From positions 62,001-126,000 of the forward strand of contig NZ_QAJM01000018.1 of the NCBI RefSeq assembly GCF_003852405.1: 64,000 nt of DNA. Direction: 5' to 3'. Shown here piece by piece: positions 43,963 to 53,585 of this stretch. The notes beneath the pieces were generated by a model that was not told the DNA's origin, ran no database searches, and worked only from the letters and a program-made list of their open reading frames with translations. Made by a program: the position numbers and the translations under genes. This DNA is from Pseudomonas sp. KBW05. Lineage in GTDB: Bacteria > Pseudomonadota > Gammaproteobacteria > Pseudomonadales > Pseudomonadaceae. Position 1 is the stretch's first letter; each line of letters opens with the position of its first letter.

Positions 43963-45066
43963 CTAGAGCCTTACGCTGGCAAAAGTCGACTCATTGCGCG
44001 CCTGGCTCAACGCCGACAACGGCCCCGACAACGGTGACAACACCAGTGCCTGCGGAATCGGCATCATCGCCACCTGCTGGGTGGTGTTGGAGCCCACGCG
44101 CTCATCCCGCGGCGGAATGCCGAAGTATTCGCGGTAGCACTTGGAGAAGTGCGGCGTGGAGACAAACCCGCACACCGACGCCACTTCGATGATCGACATC
44201 GGCGTTTGCTTGAGCAACTGCCGCGCACGGATCAGGCGCAGCTTCAGGTAGTAACGCGACGGCGAGCAGTGCAGATACTTCTGGAACAGCCGCTCCAACT
44301 GGCGCCGCGACACGGCGACGTACACCGCCAGTTCGTCGAGGTCGATCGGTTCTTCCAGGTTGGCTTCCATCAGCGCGACGATTTCCTGCAGCTTCGGCTG
44401 GTTGGTGCCGAGCATGTGCTTGAGCGGCACACGTTGGTGATCCTGTTCGTTGCGGATGCGTTCGTACACAAACATCTCGGAGATCGCGGCGGACAATTCA
44501 CGCCCGTGATCGCGGCTGATCAAGTGCAGCATCATGTCCAGCGGCGCGGTGCCACCGGAGCTGGTGAAGCGGTTGCGGTCGAGGGTGAACAGGCGTGTGC
44601 TCATGGCCACGCGGGGGAAAGCTTCCTGCATCGACGCCAGGCATTCCCAGTGCACGCTGCAATCAAAACCATCAAGCAGACCGGCGCACGCCAGGGCCCA
44701 GCTGCCGGTGCACACCGCACCCAGGCGGCGCGATTGGCGCGCCTGGCTTTGCAGCCACGACACGTGTTCACGGGTGACGGTGCGCTGGATGCCCACGCCG
44801 CCGCAGACAATCACGGTGTCCAGGGCCGGGGCTTTGTGCATGGAGGCATCGGGGGTGATTTGCAGGCCGTCGCTGGCCCACACCTGGTTGCCATCGACAC
44901 TCAAGGTTGTCCAGCGATACAGCTCGCGGCCGGACAGCTGGTTGGCCATGCGCAGGGGTTCGACTGCGGACGCCAGGGAAATCAGCGTGAAATTGTCCAG
45001 CAGCAAAAAGCCGATGGATTGAGGCGCACGGTTCTGGGGTTGAGCCCCGGAGTTGAACGACGTCAT
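43963..45066 (-). CDS. gbdR: Glycine betaine catabolism activator
   Basis: GlxA-type AraC-family activator of 367 residues (ATG 45066), the length of P. aeruginosa GbdR. It senses glycine betaine and dimethylglycine and activates the gbc, dgc, sox and cbc genes. N-terminal amidotransferase-like domain with the nucleophile-region AVCTGSWALACAGLLDG; C-terminal AraC domain ELAVYVAVSRRQLERLFQKYLHCSPSRYYLKLRLIRARQLL and VCGFVSTPHFSKCYREYFGIPP. It is the paralogue of CdhR in this window. Confidence 0.95.
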   Translation of the reverse strand: MTSFNSGAQPQNRAPQSIGFLLLDNFTLISLASAVEPLRMANQLSGRELYRWTTLSVDGNQVWASDGLQITPDASMHKAPALDTVIVCGGVGIQRTVTREHVSWLQSQARQSRRLGAVCTGSWALACAGLLDGFDCSVHWECLASMQEAFPRVAMSTRLFTLDRNRFTSSGGTAPLDMMLHLISRDHGRELSAAISEMFVYERIRNEQDHQRVPLKHMLGTNQPKLQEIVALMEANLEEPIDLDELAVYVAVSRRQLERLFQKYLHCSPSRYYLKLRLIRARQLLKQTPMSIIEVASVCGFVSTPHFSKCYREYFGIPPRDERVGSNTTQQVAMMPIPQALVLSPLSGPLSALSQARNESTFASVRL

Positions 45067-45584
45067 CACAGTATCTCCTCACACAAAGCGGGTGATGGCC
45101 TCAGGCGAGGCTCTTGTTATTGCGCTCTTCAACCGGCGAGGCGAGAGGCTTTGAATTGATAGAGCAATTGCCATGCCTAAAATTGAATGGCCGTCCAATA
45201 ACTCCTAAAAACGACGTTTTGACGCGTCTATATAAGCCCGTGTCGCAAGTGCGGGTATGAGCGGAAAAGGACGTAGGAACGTGCCCGCCCAAGGGCTGTG
45301 AGCAGATCGGTAGCACTTGTGGGAAGGCGCTTTGCGGGCGTGGGACGAGTCTGTCACCGCTGGCACGGGTAACGGATGGTTAGGCAGGAAATCGTTTGGG
45401 AGCTACTTATCTGTTTGCGACGCGCTAAAAGGTGGCGCTTTTGGCTTGGGCGTTCACTTTGTGAGCAGTGTTGTCTGGACTATCGCATTCGCGAGCAAGC
45501 CCGCTCCCACACTTGACCGCATTCTCAGTTGGAACTCGGTCAAATGTGGGAGCGGGCTTGCTCGCGAATGCAGGCGACTCGGTC
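45067..45584. other. 518-bp region upstream of gbdR
   Basis: No gene is supported. The first part carries the gbdR promoter (an AAAACGACGTTTT palindrome lies near 45,210); the last 100 bases are REPIN 12. Open frames here are translated REP sequence. Confidence 0.6.
45485..45571. repeat. REPIN 12 (TTGCTCGCGAA type, arms reversed)
   Basis: Outward-facing arms (GCATTCGCG first, CGCGAATGC last), directly after the sdaB stop. Confidence 0.92.
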
Positions 45585-46961
45585 TCAACACTCGACAGCA
45601 CTCACCGCCAACCCACCCCGCGATGTCTCCTTGTACTTGTCATGCATATCCGCCCCGGTATCGCGCATCGTCCGGATCACCCGGTCCAGCGAGATAAAGT
45701 GCTGGCCATCCCCGCGCAAAGCCATCTGCGCCGCGTTGATCGCCTTCACCGCCGCAATCGCATTGCGCTCGATGCACGGCACTTGCACCAGCCCGCCCAC
45801 CGGGTCACAGGTCAGGCCGAGGTTGTGCTCCAGGCCGATTTCCGCGGCGTTGCACAGTTGCTCAGGCGTGGCGCCGAGGATTTCCGCCAGCCCGGCAGCC
45901 GCCATGGCGCAAGCCGAACCGACTTCACCCTGGCAGCCCACTTCGGCGCCGGAGATCGACGCGTTCTTCTTGCACAGGATGCCCACCGCCGCTGCGCCGA
46001 GCATGTAGTCCACGACGTTGGCTTCGGTGACTTCTTCGCTGAACTTCATAAAGTAGTGCAGCACCGCCGGGATGATCCCCGCCGCGCCGTTGGTGGGGGC
46101 GGTCACCATGCGCCCACCGGCGGCGTTCTCCTCGTTCACCGCGAGAGCGAACAGGTTGACCCATTCCATCGCGCTCAAGGTCGAGCCGATCACGTTGGGC
46201 TTGCCCAGTTCCTGCAAGCTGCGGTGCAACTTGGCCGCGCGGCGGCGTACGTTGAGGCCGCCCGGCAGGATGCCTTCGTGCTTGAGGCCCTGCTCCACGC
46301 AATCTTGCATGGCGCGCCAGAGCTTCATCAGGCCGCTGCGGATTTCTTCTTCGCTGCGCCAGACCTTTTCGTTCGCCAGCATCAGCTCGGCGACGCGCAG
46401 GTTGTGGGTCTTGCACAGCTGCAACAGCTCTGCCGCGCTGGAGAAATCGTAAGGCAGCTCGGTGCGGTCCATGTCGGCCACGCCGCTTTGTGCCTGGGCT
46501 TCATCCACCACGAAGCCACCGCCCACGGAATAGTAGGTGTCGCGGTGCAGCTCGCCGTTGTCGCCATGCACCACGAGGGTCATGGCATTGGGGTGGAACG
46601 GCAGGTTTTCGTCGAGCAGTTGCATGTCGCGCGCCCACACAAAAGGCACTGGCAGGCGCCCGTCGAGCAATAACGTGTCGGTTTCACGCAGGGTCGCGAT
46701 GCGAATGCCGATTTGCGACGGATCGATAGCGTCGGGCCATTCACCCATCAAGCCCATGATGGTGGCGGTGTCGCTGCCATGGCCGATGCCGGTGGCCGAC
46801 AGCGAGCCATACAGCTGCACTTCGACGCGCCGTACTTGCTCCAGCCACTCGCGTTCGCGCAAGCCTTGCACGAACAACGCCGCGGCGCGCATGGGGCCGA
46901 CGGTGTGAGAACTCGAAGGCCCGATGCCGATCTTGAACAGGTCGAAAACGCTGATAGCCAT
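45585..46961 (-). CDS. sdaB: L-serine dehydratase
   Basis: Iron-sulfur L-serine ammonia-lyase of 458 residues; converts serine to pyruvate and ammonia, the exit of the choline-to-serine route. The N-terminal [17 protein letters not shown] and the C-terminal cysteines of the [4Fe-4S] site ([33 protein letters not shown]) are present. It is divergent from cbcX. Confidence 0.96.
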   Translation of the reverse strand: MAISVFDLFKIGIGPSSSHTVGPMRAAALFVQGLREREWLEQVRRVEVQLYGSLSATGIGHGSDTATIMGLMGEWPDAIDPSQIGIRIATLRETDTLLLDGRLPVPFVWARDMQLLDENLPFHPNAMTLVVHGDNGELHRDTYYSVGGGFVVDEAQAQSGVADMDRTELPYDFSSAAELLQLCKTHNLRVAELMLANEKVWRSEEEIRSGLMKLWRAMQDCVEQGLKHEGILPGGLNVRRRAAKLHRSLQELGKPNVIGSTLSAMEWVNLFALAVNEENAAGGRMVTAPTNGAAGIIPAVLHYFMKFSEEVTEANVVDYMLGAAAVGILCKKNASISGAEVGCQGEVGSACAMAAAGLAEILGATPEQLCNAAEIGLEHNLGLTCDPVGGLVQVPCIERNAIAAVKAINAAQMALRGDGQHFISLDRVIRTMRDTGADMHDKYKETSRGGLAVSAVEC

Positions 46962-47376
46962 TGCGGTAGAACTCCTCGATAAGCACGGCCAGGCTTGAAC
47001 GAGGTGCTACGCTCAGATCGCCCAGATGGCGGCATCATCAAGCTTTTGTTCGTCATCACGGCGTCTCACACCGACGTGACCATGCTCACCAGCGTCGCTG
47101 CCGTGCGTTCCCTGGTTTTGGCCGTTTTTTGCGGTGCAGATGGGTAAAAACAGCAGTTTTACCTTTTGAAAAATCTGTAAGCGACGTCACCGACACTGGA
47201 TACGACCATCCCTGTACTGGATACGACGCCCCCTGTAGGCGTCAGATTTTCACTGGTACATGATCAGTCTCGACTCGTTTGCAAGGCACCGTGCCAGAGC
47301 TGTTGTCGCACGTACCAACCGCAACACCTATAAAGCGCGGCGAAGGCCGCCAGAAAAAACACAGGAGTCTAGCCCT
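46962..47376. other. 415-bp divergent promoter region sdaB/cbcX
   Basis: No gene. It holds the paired direct repeat described at 47,195 and the AGGAG ribosome-binding site of cbcX; no other structure was found. Confidence 0.6.
47195..47227 (+). promoter_or_regulatory. Direct repeat ACTGGATACGAC upstream of cbcX
   Basis: ACTGGATACGAC occurs twice, at 47195-47206 and 47216-47227, exactly 21 bp apart (two helical turns), 150-180 bases before cbcX. Two half-sites on one face of the helix are typical of AraC-family operators; GbdR is the natural candidate because it controls cbcXWV in P. aeruginosa. Confidence 0.6.
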
Positions 47377-48324
47377 ATGAAAGGTTCACCCCAGTTGTTG
47401 TTGGCCGCCATGTTGAGTCTGCCAGTCCTGGCGCACGCTGCAGAACCGGCACAATGTCAGACCGTCAACTTCTCCGATGTCGGCTGGACCGACATCACCG
47501 TCACCACCGCGACCACCAGCGAAGTCCTCAAGGGCCTGGGCTACAAGCCGCGCACCACGATGATTTCGGTACCGGTGACCTACAAGTCCCTGGCCGACGG
47601 CAAGAACATGGACATCTTCCTCGGCAACTGGATGCCGACCATGGAAAACGACATCAAGCAGTACCGTGATGCCGGCACCGTGGAGACCGTGCGCGCCAAC
47701 CTGGAGAACGCCAAGTACACCCTGGCGGTCCCCGAGGCGCTGTACAACAAAGGCCTGAAGGACTTCGCCGATATCGCCAAATTCAAGGAAGAGCTGGGCG
47801 GCAAGATCTATGGCATCGAGCCGGGCAACGACGGCAACCGCACCATCCAGACGCTGATCGACAAAGACGCCTTCGGCCTGAAAACCGCCGGTTTCAAAGT
47901 GGTCGAATCCAGCGAAGCCGGGATGCTCTCCCAGGTCGAGCGCGCCTCCAAGCGTGACCAGGCCATCGTGTTCCTCGGCTGGGAACCGCACCCGATGAAC
48001 ACCCGCTTCAAGATGAAGTACCTGACCGGTGGTGACGACTCGTTCGGCCCCAACTACGGCCAGGCGACCATCTACACCAACACCCGCAAGGGCTACTCCG
48101 AGGAATGCAGCAACGTTGGCCAGCTGCTGAAAAACCTGGTGTTCACCCTGGACATGGAAAGCACCCTGATGGGCAAAGTCCTGGACGACAAACAAAAACC
48201 CGACGCGGCCGCCAAAGCGTGGCTCAAAGCTAACCCGCAAGTCCTCGACACCTGGCTCGCCGGTGTTACCACTGTGGATGGCAAACCTGGACTGGACGCC
48301 GTTAAAGCCTACCTCGCCAAGTAA
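47377..48324 (+). CDS. cbcX: Choline-binding periplasmic protein
   Basis: OpuAC-type binding protein, 315 residues from ATG 47377 (AGGAG upstream), with a signal peptide ending HAA. Motifs: SDVGWTDITVTTATTSEVLKGLGY, FLGNWMPTMENDI and [13 protein letters not shown]. Feeds choline to the CbcWV transporter. Paralogue of CaiX. Confidence 0.95.
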   Translation: MKGSPQLLLAAMLSLPVLAHAAEPAQCQTVNFSDVGWTDITVTTATTSEVLKGLGYKPRTTMISVPVTYKSLADGKNMDIFLGNWMPTMENDIKQYRDAGTVETVRANLENAKYTLAVPEALYNKGLKDFADIAKFKEELGGKIYGIEPGNDGNRTIQTLIDKDAFGLKTAGFKVVESSEAGMLSQVERASKRDQAIVFLGWEPHPMNTRFKMKYLTGGDDSFGPNYGQATIYTNTRKGYSEECSNVGQLLKNLVFTLDMESTLMGKVLDDKQKPDAAAKAWLKANPQVLDTWLAGVTTVDGKPGLDAVKAYLAK

Positions 48325-48334
48325 CACCGTTGTC

Positions 48335-48358
48335 CCCGGGGCGGTACGCTGCCCCGGG
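48335..48358 (+). promoter_or_regulatory. Intercistronic hairpin between cbcX and cbcW
   Basis: Stem CCCGGGGC / GCCCCGGG (8 bp) with an 8-base loop, followed by ATGTTTTCC. It resembles a weak terminator and could lower permease expression relative to the binding protein. Confidence 0.7.
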
Positions 48359-48393
48359 ATGTTTTCCCTCTTCGCATGTGGACATTCACTACC

Positions 48394-49239
48394 ATGCTGA
48401 CTGAACAGAAAATCCCACTAGGCCAGTACATCGCTGCCTTCGTTGAATGGTTGACCCAACACGGCGCCAACTACTTCGACGCAATCGCATCGACCCTGGA
48501 AACGATGATCCACGGCGTGACATTTGCGCTGACCTGGTTCAATCCGCTGGCATTGATCGGTCTGATTGCGCTGCTGGCTCACTTTATTCAACGCAAATGG
48601 GGCCTGACCGTCTTTGTCATCGCCTCCTTCCTGCTGATCCTCAACCTGGGGTACTGGCAGGAAACCATGGAGACCCTGGCGCAAGTGCTGTTCGCCACCC
48701 TGGTCTGCGTGGTCATCGGTGTGCCGCTGGGCATTGTTGCCGCGCACAAACCGTTGTTCTACACAATGATGCGGCCGGTGCTCGATCTGATGCAGACCGT
48801 ACCGACCTTCGTCTACCTCATCCCTACCCTGACCCTCTTCGGGCTGGGTGTGGTGCCTGGCTTGATCTCGACGGTGGTGTTCGCGATTGCCGCGCCGATC
48901 CGCCTGACCTACCTGGGTATCCGCGACGTTCCCCAAGAGCTGCTCGACGCTGGCAAAGCCTTTGGCTGCTCGCGCCGTCAACTGCTCTCGCGCATTGAAC
49001 TGCCCCACGCCATGCCGAGCATCGCTGCCGGCATAACCCAATGCATCATGCTGTCGTTGTCGATGGTGGTGATCGCGGCCCTGGTGGGCGCCGACGGCCT
49101 CGGCAAACCGGTGGTCAACGCACTCAACACCGCTGACATCGCCCTGGGCTTTGAAGCTGGCCTGGCAATCGTCCTGCTGGCCATCATGCTCGACCGCATC
49201 TGCAAACAACCCGACGCCAAAGTAGGGGGTGATGCATGA
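48394..49239 (+). CDS. cbcW: Quaternary-amine ABC transporter permease
   Basis: Inner-membrane permease of 281 residues from ATG 48394 (an ATG at 48376 would add six codons). Six or more membrane helices (LALIGLIALLAHFI, VIASFLLILNLGYW, VLFATLVCVVIGVPLGIVAA, LISTVVFAIAAPI and others). The EAA loop, which contacts the ATPase, is visible as VPQELLDAGKAFGCSRRQLLSRIELPHAMPSI. It overlaps cbcV by four bases. Confidence 0.95.
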   Translation: MLTEQKIPLGQYIAAFVEWLTQHGANYFDAIASTLETMIHGVTFALTWFNPLALIGLIALLAHFIQRKWGLTVFVIASFLLILNLGYWQETMETLAQVLFATLVCVVIGVPLGIVAAHKPLFYTMMRPVLDLMQTVPTFVYLIPTLTLFGLGVVPGLISTVVFAIAAPIRLTYLGIRDVPQELLDAGKAFGCSRRQLLSRIELPHAMPSIAAGITQCIMLSLSMVVIAALVGADGLGKPVVNALNTADIALGFEAGLAIVLLAIMLDRICKQPDAKVGGDA

Positions 49240-50414
49240 GCATTATCCGATTCGACAATGTCGACGTGATCTTCTCCAAAGACCCACGCGAAGCGCTCAA
49301 GCTGCTGGACCAGGGCATGAGCCGTAACGAAATCCTGAAAAAGACCGGGCAGATTGTCGGCGTAGAAAAAGCCAGCCTGGACATCGAGAAAGGCGAGATC
49401 TGCGTGCTGATGGGCCTCTCGGGCTCGGGCAAATCCAGCTTGCTGCGCTGCATCAACGGCCTCAACACCGTGAGCCGTGGCCAGCTGTTCGTGGAGCATG
49501 AAGGTCGCCAGATCGACATCGCCTCTTGCACCCCGGCCGAGCTGAAAATGATGCGCACCAAACGCATCGCCATGGTGTTCCAGAAGTTCGCCCTGATGCC
49601 TTGGCTGACGGTGCGCGAAAACATCAGCTTCGGCCTGGAGATGCAAGGCCGCCCGGAGAAAGACCGGCGCAAGCTGGTGGATGAAAAACTCGAGCTGGTG
49701 GGCCTGACCCAATGGCGCAACAAGAAGCCGGACGAGCTGTCGGGCGGCATGCAGCAACGCGTCGGCCTGGCCCGCGCCTTGGCGATGGACGCCGATATCC
49801 TGTTGATGGACGAGCCCTTCTCCGCCCTCGACCCATTGATCCGCCAGGGCTTGCAGGACGAGCTGCTGGAGCTGCAACGCAAGCTGAGCAAGACCATCGT
49901 GTTTGTGAGCCACGACCTCGACGAGGCGCTCAAACTGGGCAGCCGCATCGCGATCATGAAAGACGGCAAGATCATCCAGTACAGCGTGCCGGAAGAGATC
50001 GTGCTGAACCCGGCGGACGACTATGTGCGCACCTTCGTCGCCCACACCAACCCGCTGAACGTACTGTGCGGGCGCAGCCTGATGCGCACCCTGGACAACT
50101 GCAAGCGCGTCAATGGCTCAGTGTGTCTCGATCCGGGTGGCGACTCGTGGCTGGACCTGGCCGAAGGCAACACCATCAAGGGTGCTCGCCAGAATGGCGC
50201 AGTGATGAATTTGCAGAACTGGGCGCCGGGGCAAGCGGTGGAAGGTTTGGGCCGGGTGCCGACGCTGGTGGACTCGAATATCGGCATGCGCGATGCGTTG
50301 CAGATTCGGTATCAGACCGGGAACAAGCTGGTGTTGCATGACAACAACAAGGTGGTGGGGATCTTGGGGGATAGCGAGTTGTACCATGCCCTGCTAGGCA
50401 AGAACCTGGGGTAA
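49236..50414 (+). CDS. cbcV: Quaternary-amine ABC transporter ATPase
   Basis: ATP-binding subunit of 392 residues, OpuAA/ProV type. Walker A MGLSGSGKSSLLR, signature LSGGMQQRVGLARA, Walker B DILLMDEPFSALDP, H-loop VFVSHDLDEA. Residues from about 275 to the end form a C-terminal regulatory domain (VHNGSVCLDPGGDSWLDL-like stretch, then LVLHDNNKVVGILGDSELYHALL), CBS-like in the last part. Probably shared by CbcX and CaiX. Confidence 0.95.
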   Translation: MSIIRFDNVDVIFSKDPREALKLLDQGMSRNEILKKTGQIVGVEKASLDIEKGEICVLMGLSGSGKSSLLRCINGLNTVSRGQLFVEHEGRQIDIASCTPAELKMMRTKRIAMVFQKFALMPWLTVRENISFGLEMQGRPEKDRRKLVDEKLELVGLTQWRNKKPDELSGGMQQRVGLARALAMDADILLMDEPFSALDPLIRQGLQDELLELQRKLSKTIVFVSHDLDEALKLGSRIAIMKDGKIIQYSVPEEIVLNPADDYVRTFVAHTNPLNVLCGRSLMRTLDNCKRVNGSVCLDPGGDSWLDLAEGNTIKGARQNGAVMNLQNWAPGQAVEGLGRVPTLVDSNIGMRDALQIRYQTGNKLVLHDNNKVVGILGDSELYHALLGKNLG

Positions 50415-50450
50415 GCCACCCCACAAACCCCACTGAAGAAATGGGGTCAA

Positions 50451-50539
50451 TGTGGGAGCGGGCTTGCTCGCGAATGCGGTGTGTCAGTCAGCACATCTGT
50501 CACTGATCCACCGCATTCGCGAGCAAGCCCGCTCCCACA
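50451..50539. repeat. REPIN 13 (TTGCTCGCGAA type)
   Basis: Complete inverted REP pair of 89 bases between the convergent cbcV and betT. Confidence 0.92.
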
Positions 50540-50584
50540 TTTAGACCCAGCAGTGTCAGTGAGGACACTGCCAGGCTTCAACTA

Positions 50585-52576
50585 TCAGCTATAGACCCGG
50601 CCAAGGAGCTGCCGATGGCTTTCAAACTGATCGAGCACGTCCCGGGTGATCTGTTCCTGGGCAAAGCCCATCAGGTCGTATTCCTGAGGCCCGTTGTGCA
50701 GGTACACCTCGGCACGGTAGTAGCGGGTGCGCTCTTCTTCAGGCAGGTCAGTGGAAGCCGACGAGTAAGCATCCAGGCTCACTTCGTAGACAAACGGGTT
50801 GCCCTCTTCCATCTCGATCCGCACACCGATGCAGCGTTTGGATTTGCCCAGCAGCGTCTGCACTTCCAATCCCTGTTCGCGCAACGCCACGGCGGCTTCT
50901 TCCAACGCCGGCGTTACGTGCTTGTCCATGAAACGCTGCACCGTGCCCTGGCTCGGTTGCAGGTCCAGCGCGGTCAGGCGCTCGCTGAAACCACGACGGC
51001 CACGCTCGGCCAATTGCGCCTGCTCTTGTTCGATGGCCACGTCCTGGCGCATCGCCTTGTGCAAACCGAACATAAAGAACACCAGCACCACCGAGAACGG
51101 CAGCCCCGCCAGCACCACCATGGTCTGCATGGCCTGGAAGTTGCCGGCAAACAGCAGGCCGATGGTCACCAGGGTGATCACCGCCGACCAGAAGATCCGC
51201 AGCCAGTGCGGCGCGTCTTCGTCCACATTGCCGCCTTTGCACGACAGGTTGGCCATCATCACCGCGCCGGAATCCGCCGGGGTCAGGAACAGCACAAAGC
51301 CAACAAAGATCGACACGCCGATGACGATTTTCGACGCCGGGTAATGCTCCAGCAGTTGGTAGATAGCCATCGACGGCTGTTCCAGCGCCGTCTTGCCCAA
51401 CTCCACGGCACCGTGGTTCAGCACCAAATCCAGCGCCGAGTTACCAAAGATCGACAGCCACGCCAGGGTGAAGCCCAGCGGGATCAGCAATACGCCGGCC
51501 ACCAGTTCGCGCACCAAGCGACCACGGGAAATCCGCGCGATGAACATACCGACGAATGGCGCCCAGGAAATCCACCACGCCCAATAGAACAGGGTCCACA
51601 GGCCCATCCAGCCTTCGGTCTTCGCCGCGTCGCCTTCGTACACATAGAGGTCGAAGGTTTTCAGCACGATACCGTTGAGGTAGTCACCCGTGTTCTGCAC
51701 CAAGCCATTGAGCAGGTGCAGGGTCGGGCCAAACAACAGCACAAAAATCAGCAAACCGCTGAACAGCACGATGTTGAGGTTGGACAGGCGGCGAATGCCG
51801 TTCTCCACACCCGACACGGCAGCGATGGTCGCCACGGTGCTCATCACGATGATCACGATCAGCAGGTTGGTGTTGTTGTGCTCCATGCCGAACAGGTTTT
51901 CCAACCCGGACGACACTTGCATCGCGCCAATCCCCAGGTTGGTCACCAGGCCCAGCAGGGTCACGAACATGCCGAAACCGTCCACCGCGTGGCCGGCCGC
52001 GCCCTTCACCCAACGCTCGCCCACCAGCGGGTACAGCGCCGATCGCAAGGCCAGCGGCTGGTTATGACGGTAGGCGAAGTACGCCACGGCCAGGCCAACC
52101 AAGGCGTAGATCGCCCAGCCGTGCAGGCCCCAGTGCAGGAACGTCAGTTGCAACGCCTGGCGTGCAGCCATATTGCTGGCGGCCGCGCCTTCGGGCGGGT
52201 TGAAGTAGTGATCCAACGGCTCCGAGGCGCCGAAGTACAGCAGCGAGATGCCGATACCCGACGAGAACAACATGCCGGCCCAGGCGCCGTAGCTGAAGTC
52301 CGGGGTGTCGTCCTTGCTGCCCAGTTTCAGTTTGCCGTAGGAAGAAAACGCCAAGCCCACCACAAACACCAGGTAAGCGGCGATGACCACCATGTAATAC
52401 CAGCCGAAGCTTTTCGACAGCCACGCCTGTGCGACGCCGAGCATGCGCCCGGCCTCCTGCGGGGCGATGATCAGGATGGCCGTCAACAACAGAATCAACG
52501 CGGTGGAGGTGTAGAACACCCAACCGTTGACCCGCACCTTTTCTGGCGGGGTCTTTATAAGAGAGGCAGAACTCAT
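50585..52576 (-). CDS. betT: Choline transporter, BCCT family
   Basis: Sodium- or proton-coupled high-affinity choline uptake protein, 663 residues from ATG 52576. The core has twelve membrane helices (YGAWAGMLFSSGIGISLLYFGASEP; WTLFYWAWWISWAPFVGMFIARISRGR is the BCCT signature). The cytoplasmic C-terminal tail of about 150 residues (from HKAMRQDVAIEQEQAQLAE) marks the osmosensitive long-tail BetT type. Divergent from betI. Confidence 0.95.
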   Translation of the reverse strand: MSSASLIKTPPEKVRVNGWVFYTSTALILLLTAILIIAPQEAGRMLGVAQAWLSKSFGWYYMVVIAAYLVFVVGLAFSSYGKLKLGSKDDTPDFSYGAWAGMLFSSGIGISLLYFGASEPLDHYFNPPEGAAASNMAARQALQLTFLHWGLHGWAIYALVGLAVAYFAYRHNQPLALRSALYPLVGERWVKGAAGHAVDGFGMFVTLLGLVTNLGIGAMQVSSGLENLFGMEHNNTNLLIVIIVMSTVATIAAVSGVENGIRRLSNLNIVLFSGLLIFVLLFGPTLHLLNGLVQNTGDYLNGIVLKTFDLYVYEGDAAKTEGWMGLWTLFYWAWWISWAPFVGMFIARISRGRLVRELVAGVLLIPLGFTLAWLSIFGNSALDLVLNHGAVELGKTALEQPSMAIYQLLEHYPASKIVIGVSIFVGFVLFLTPADSGAVMMANLSCKGGNVDEDAPHWLRIFWSAVITLVTIGLLFAGNFQAMQTMVVLAGLPFSVVLVFFMFGLHKAMRQDVAIEQEQAQLAERGRRGFSERLTALDLQPSQGTVQRFMDKHVTPALEEAAVALREQGLEVQTLLGKSKRCIGVRIEMEEGNPFVYEVSLDAYSSASTDLPEEERTRYYRAEVYLHNGPQEYDLMGFAQEQITRDVLDQFESHRQLLGRVYS

Positions 52577-52899
52577 GGCGCAGATGCTCCGGGCAGTGCG
52601 AAAGAGAAACACAAGGCAGCGGTTATCCCGGGACATCGCTTTATGGGCAGGCGACGGACGGGTGTTATAAAGACACCCCGAAAATCCTCGGCCCCCTACC
52701 GAACCGGTAGACAGGGCGTTTCAAGGGTTTTTGCAGGTGTCATTTGTCGCGGCTTCCAGGTAGGAAACTTCTGTAGGCAGCGACCATTTGTCGCAGATCT
52801 TATTCTTTGTTGATTGAACGTTCAATCAAAACAAAATAGACTGGCCATCAAGCCGACGGACGTTTATCGCCCCTCGGCAGGCCTAAGGAGAGGTGCTAC
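52577..52899. other. 323-bp divergent betT/betI control region
   Basis: No gene. It holds the BetI palindrome at 52810, two CATTTGTCGC repeats (52741-52750 and 52785-52794, 44 bp apart; the second within GCGACCATTTGTCGC) and a small CTACCG/CGGTAG hairpin (52696-52710). Confidence 0.7.
52810..52829. promoter_or_regulatory. BetI operator palindrome
   Basis: TTGATTGAACGTTCAATCAA is a perfect 20-bp palindrome 71 bases before betI. It matches the known TetR-type BetI operator, which releases BetI when choline is present, and would control betT and betIBA together. Confidence 0.9.
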
Positions 52900-53493
52900 A
52901 TGCCCAAGGTCGGTATGCAACCCATACGCCGCCAGCAATTGATCGAAGCCACCTTGACGGCCATCGATCAGGTCGGGATGGGAGATGCCAGCATTGCGCT
53001 GATCGCCCGTTTGGCCGGCGTCTCGAACGGCATCATCAGTCACTACTTCAAGGACAAGAACGGCCTTATTGCAGCGACGATGCGCTATTTGATGAACGCG
53101 CTGATCGACAACGTCCACGAACGCCGACTGGCCCTGACGGACGACAGCCCACGGGCGCACCTTCAGGTGATCATCGAGGGCAACTTCGACGCCAGCCAGG
53201 TCAACGGCCCGGCAATGAAAACCTGGCTGGCCTTCTGGGCCACCAGCATGCACCACCCGTCATTGCACCGGTTGCAGCGGATCAACGATCAACGTCTGTA
53301 TTCCAACCTGTGCTGCCAGTTCCGCCGCGTGCTGCCATTGCCGCACGCACGCAAAGCAGCCCGCGGGCTGGCGGCCCTGATCGACGGTTTGTGGTTGCGC
53401 GGCGCCCTGTCGGGAGACGCTTTCGACACGGCGCAGGCGCAACGGATCGCTTACGAATACATGGATTTCCAATTGGCCAAGCAGGTGAGTTAG
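52900..53493 (+). CDS. betI: Choline-responsive repressor
   Basis: TetR-family repressor of 197 residues. N-terminal helix-turn-helix [36 protein letters not shown]; ligand domain follows with [38 protein letters not shown]. First gene of betIBA, repressing its own operon and betT through the palindrome upstream. Confidence 0.96.
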   Translation: MPKVGMQPIRRQQLIEATLTAIDQVGMGDASIALIARLAGVSNGIISHYFKDKNGLIAATMRYLMNALIDNVHERRLALTDDSPRAHLQVIIEGNFDASQVNGPAMKTWLAFWATSMHHPSLHRLQRINDQRLYSNLCCQFRRVLPLPHARKAARGLAALIDGLWLRGALSGDAFDTAQAQRIAYEYMDFQLAKQVS

Positions 53494-53526
53494 AGCACAC
53501 ATAAACCGCTCAACCCCTGAACGCTG

Positions 53527-53547
53527 CCGCACCGGCCTACGGTGCGG
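53527..53547 (+). promoter_or_regulatory. Intercistronic hairpin between betI and betB
   Basis: Stem CCGCACCG / CGGTGCGG (8 bp) with a GCCTA loop, about 40 bases before the betB start, without a T run. It may set the ratio of betI to betBA messages. Confidence 0.65.
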
Positions 53548-53585
53548 TGGTCAACGCCAACCACTTATGCACTTGCGAGGACTTT

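Noticed and set aside
45317-45697. Frames containing SRASPLPH or ASKPAPT strings at many places
   Set aside because: These peptide strings are direct translations of the REP arms and recur at every REPIN; they are not conserved proteins.
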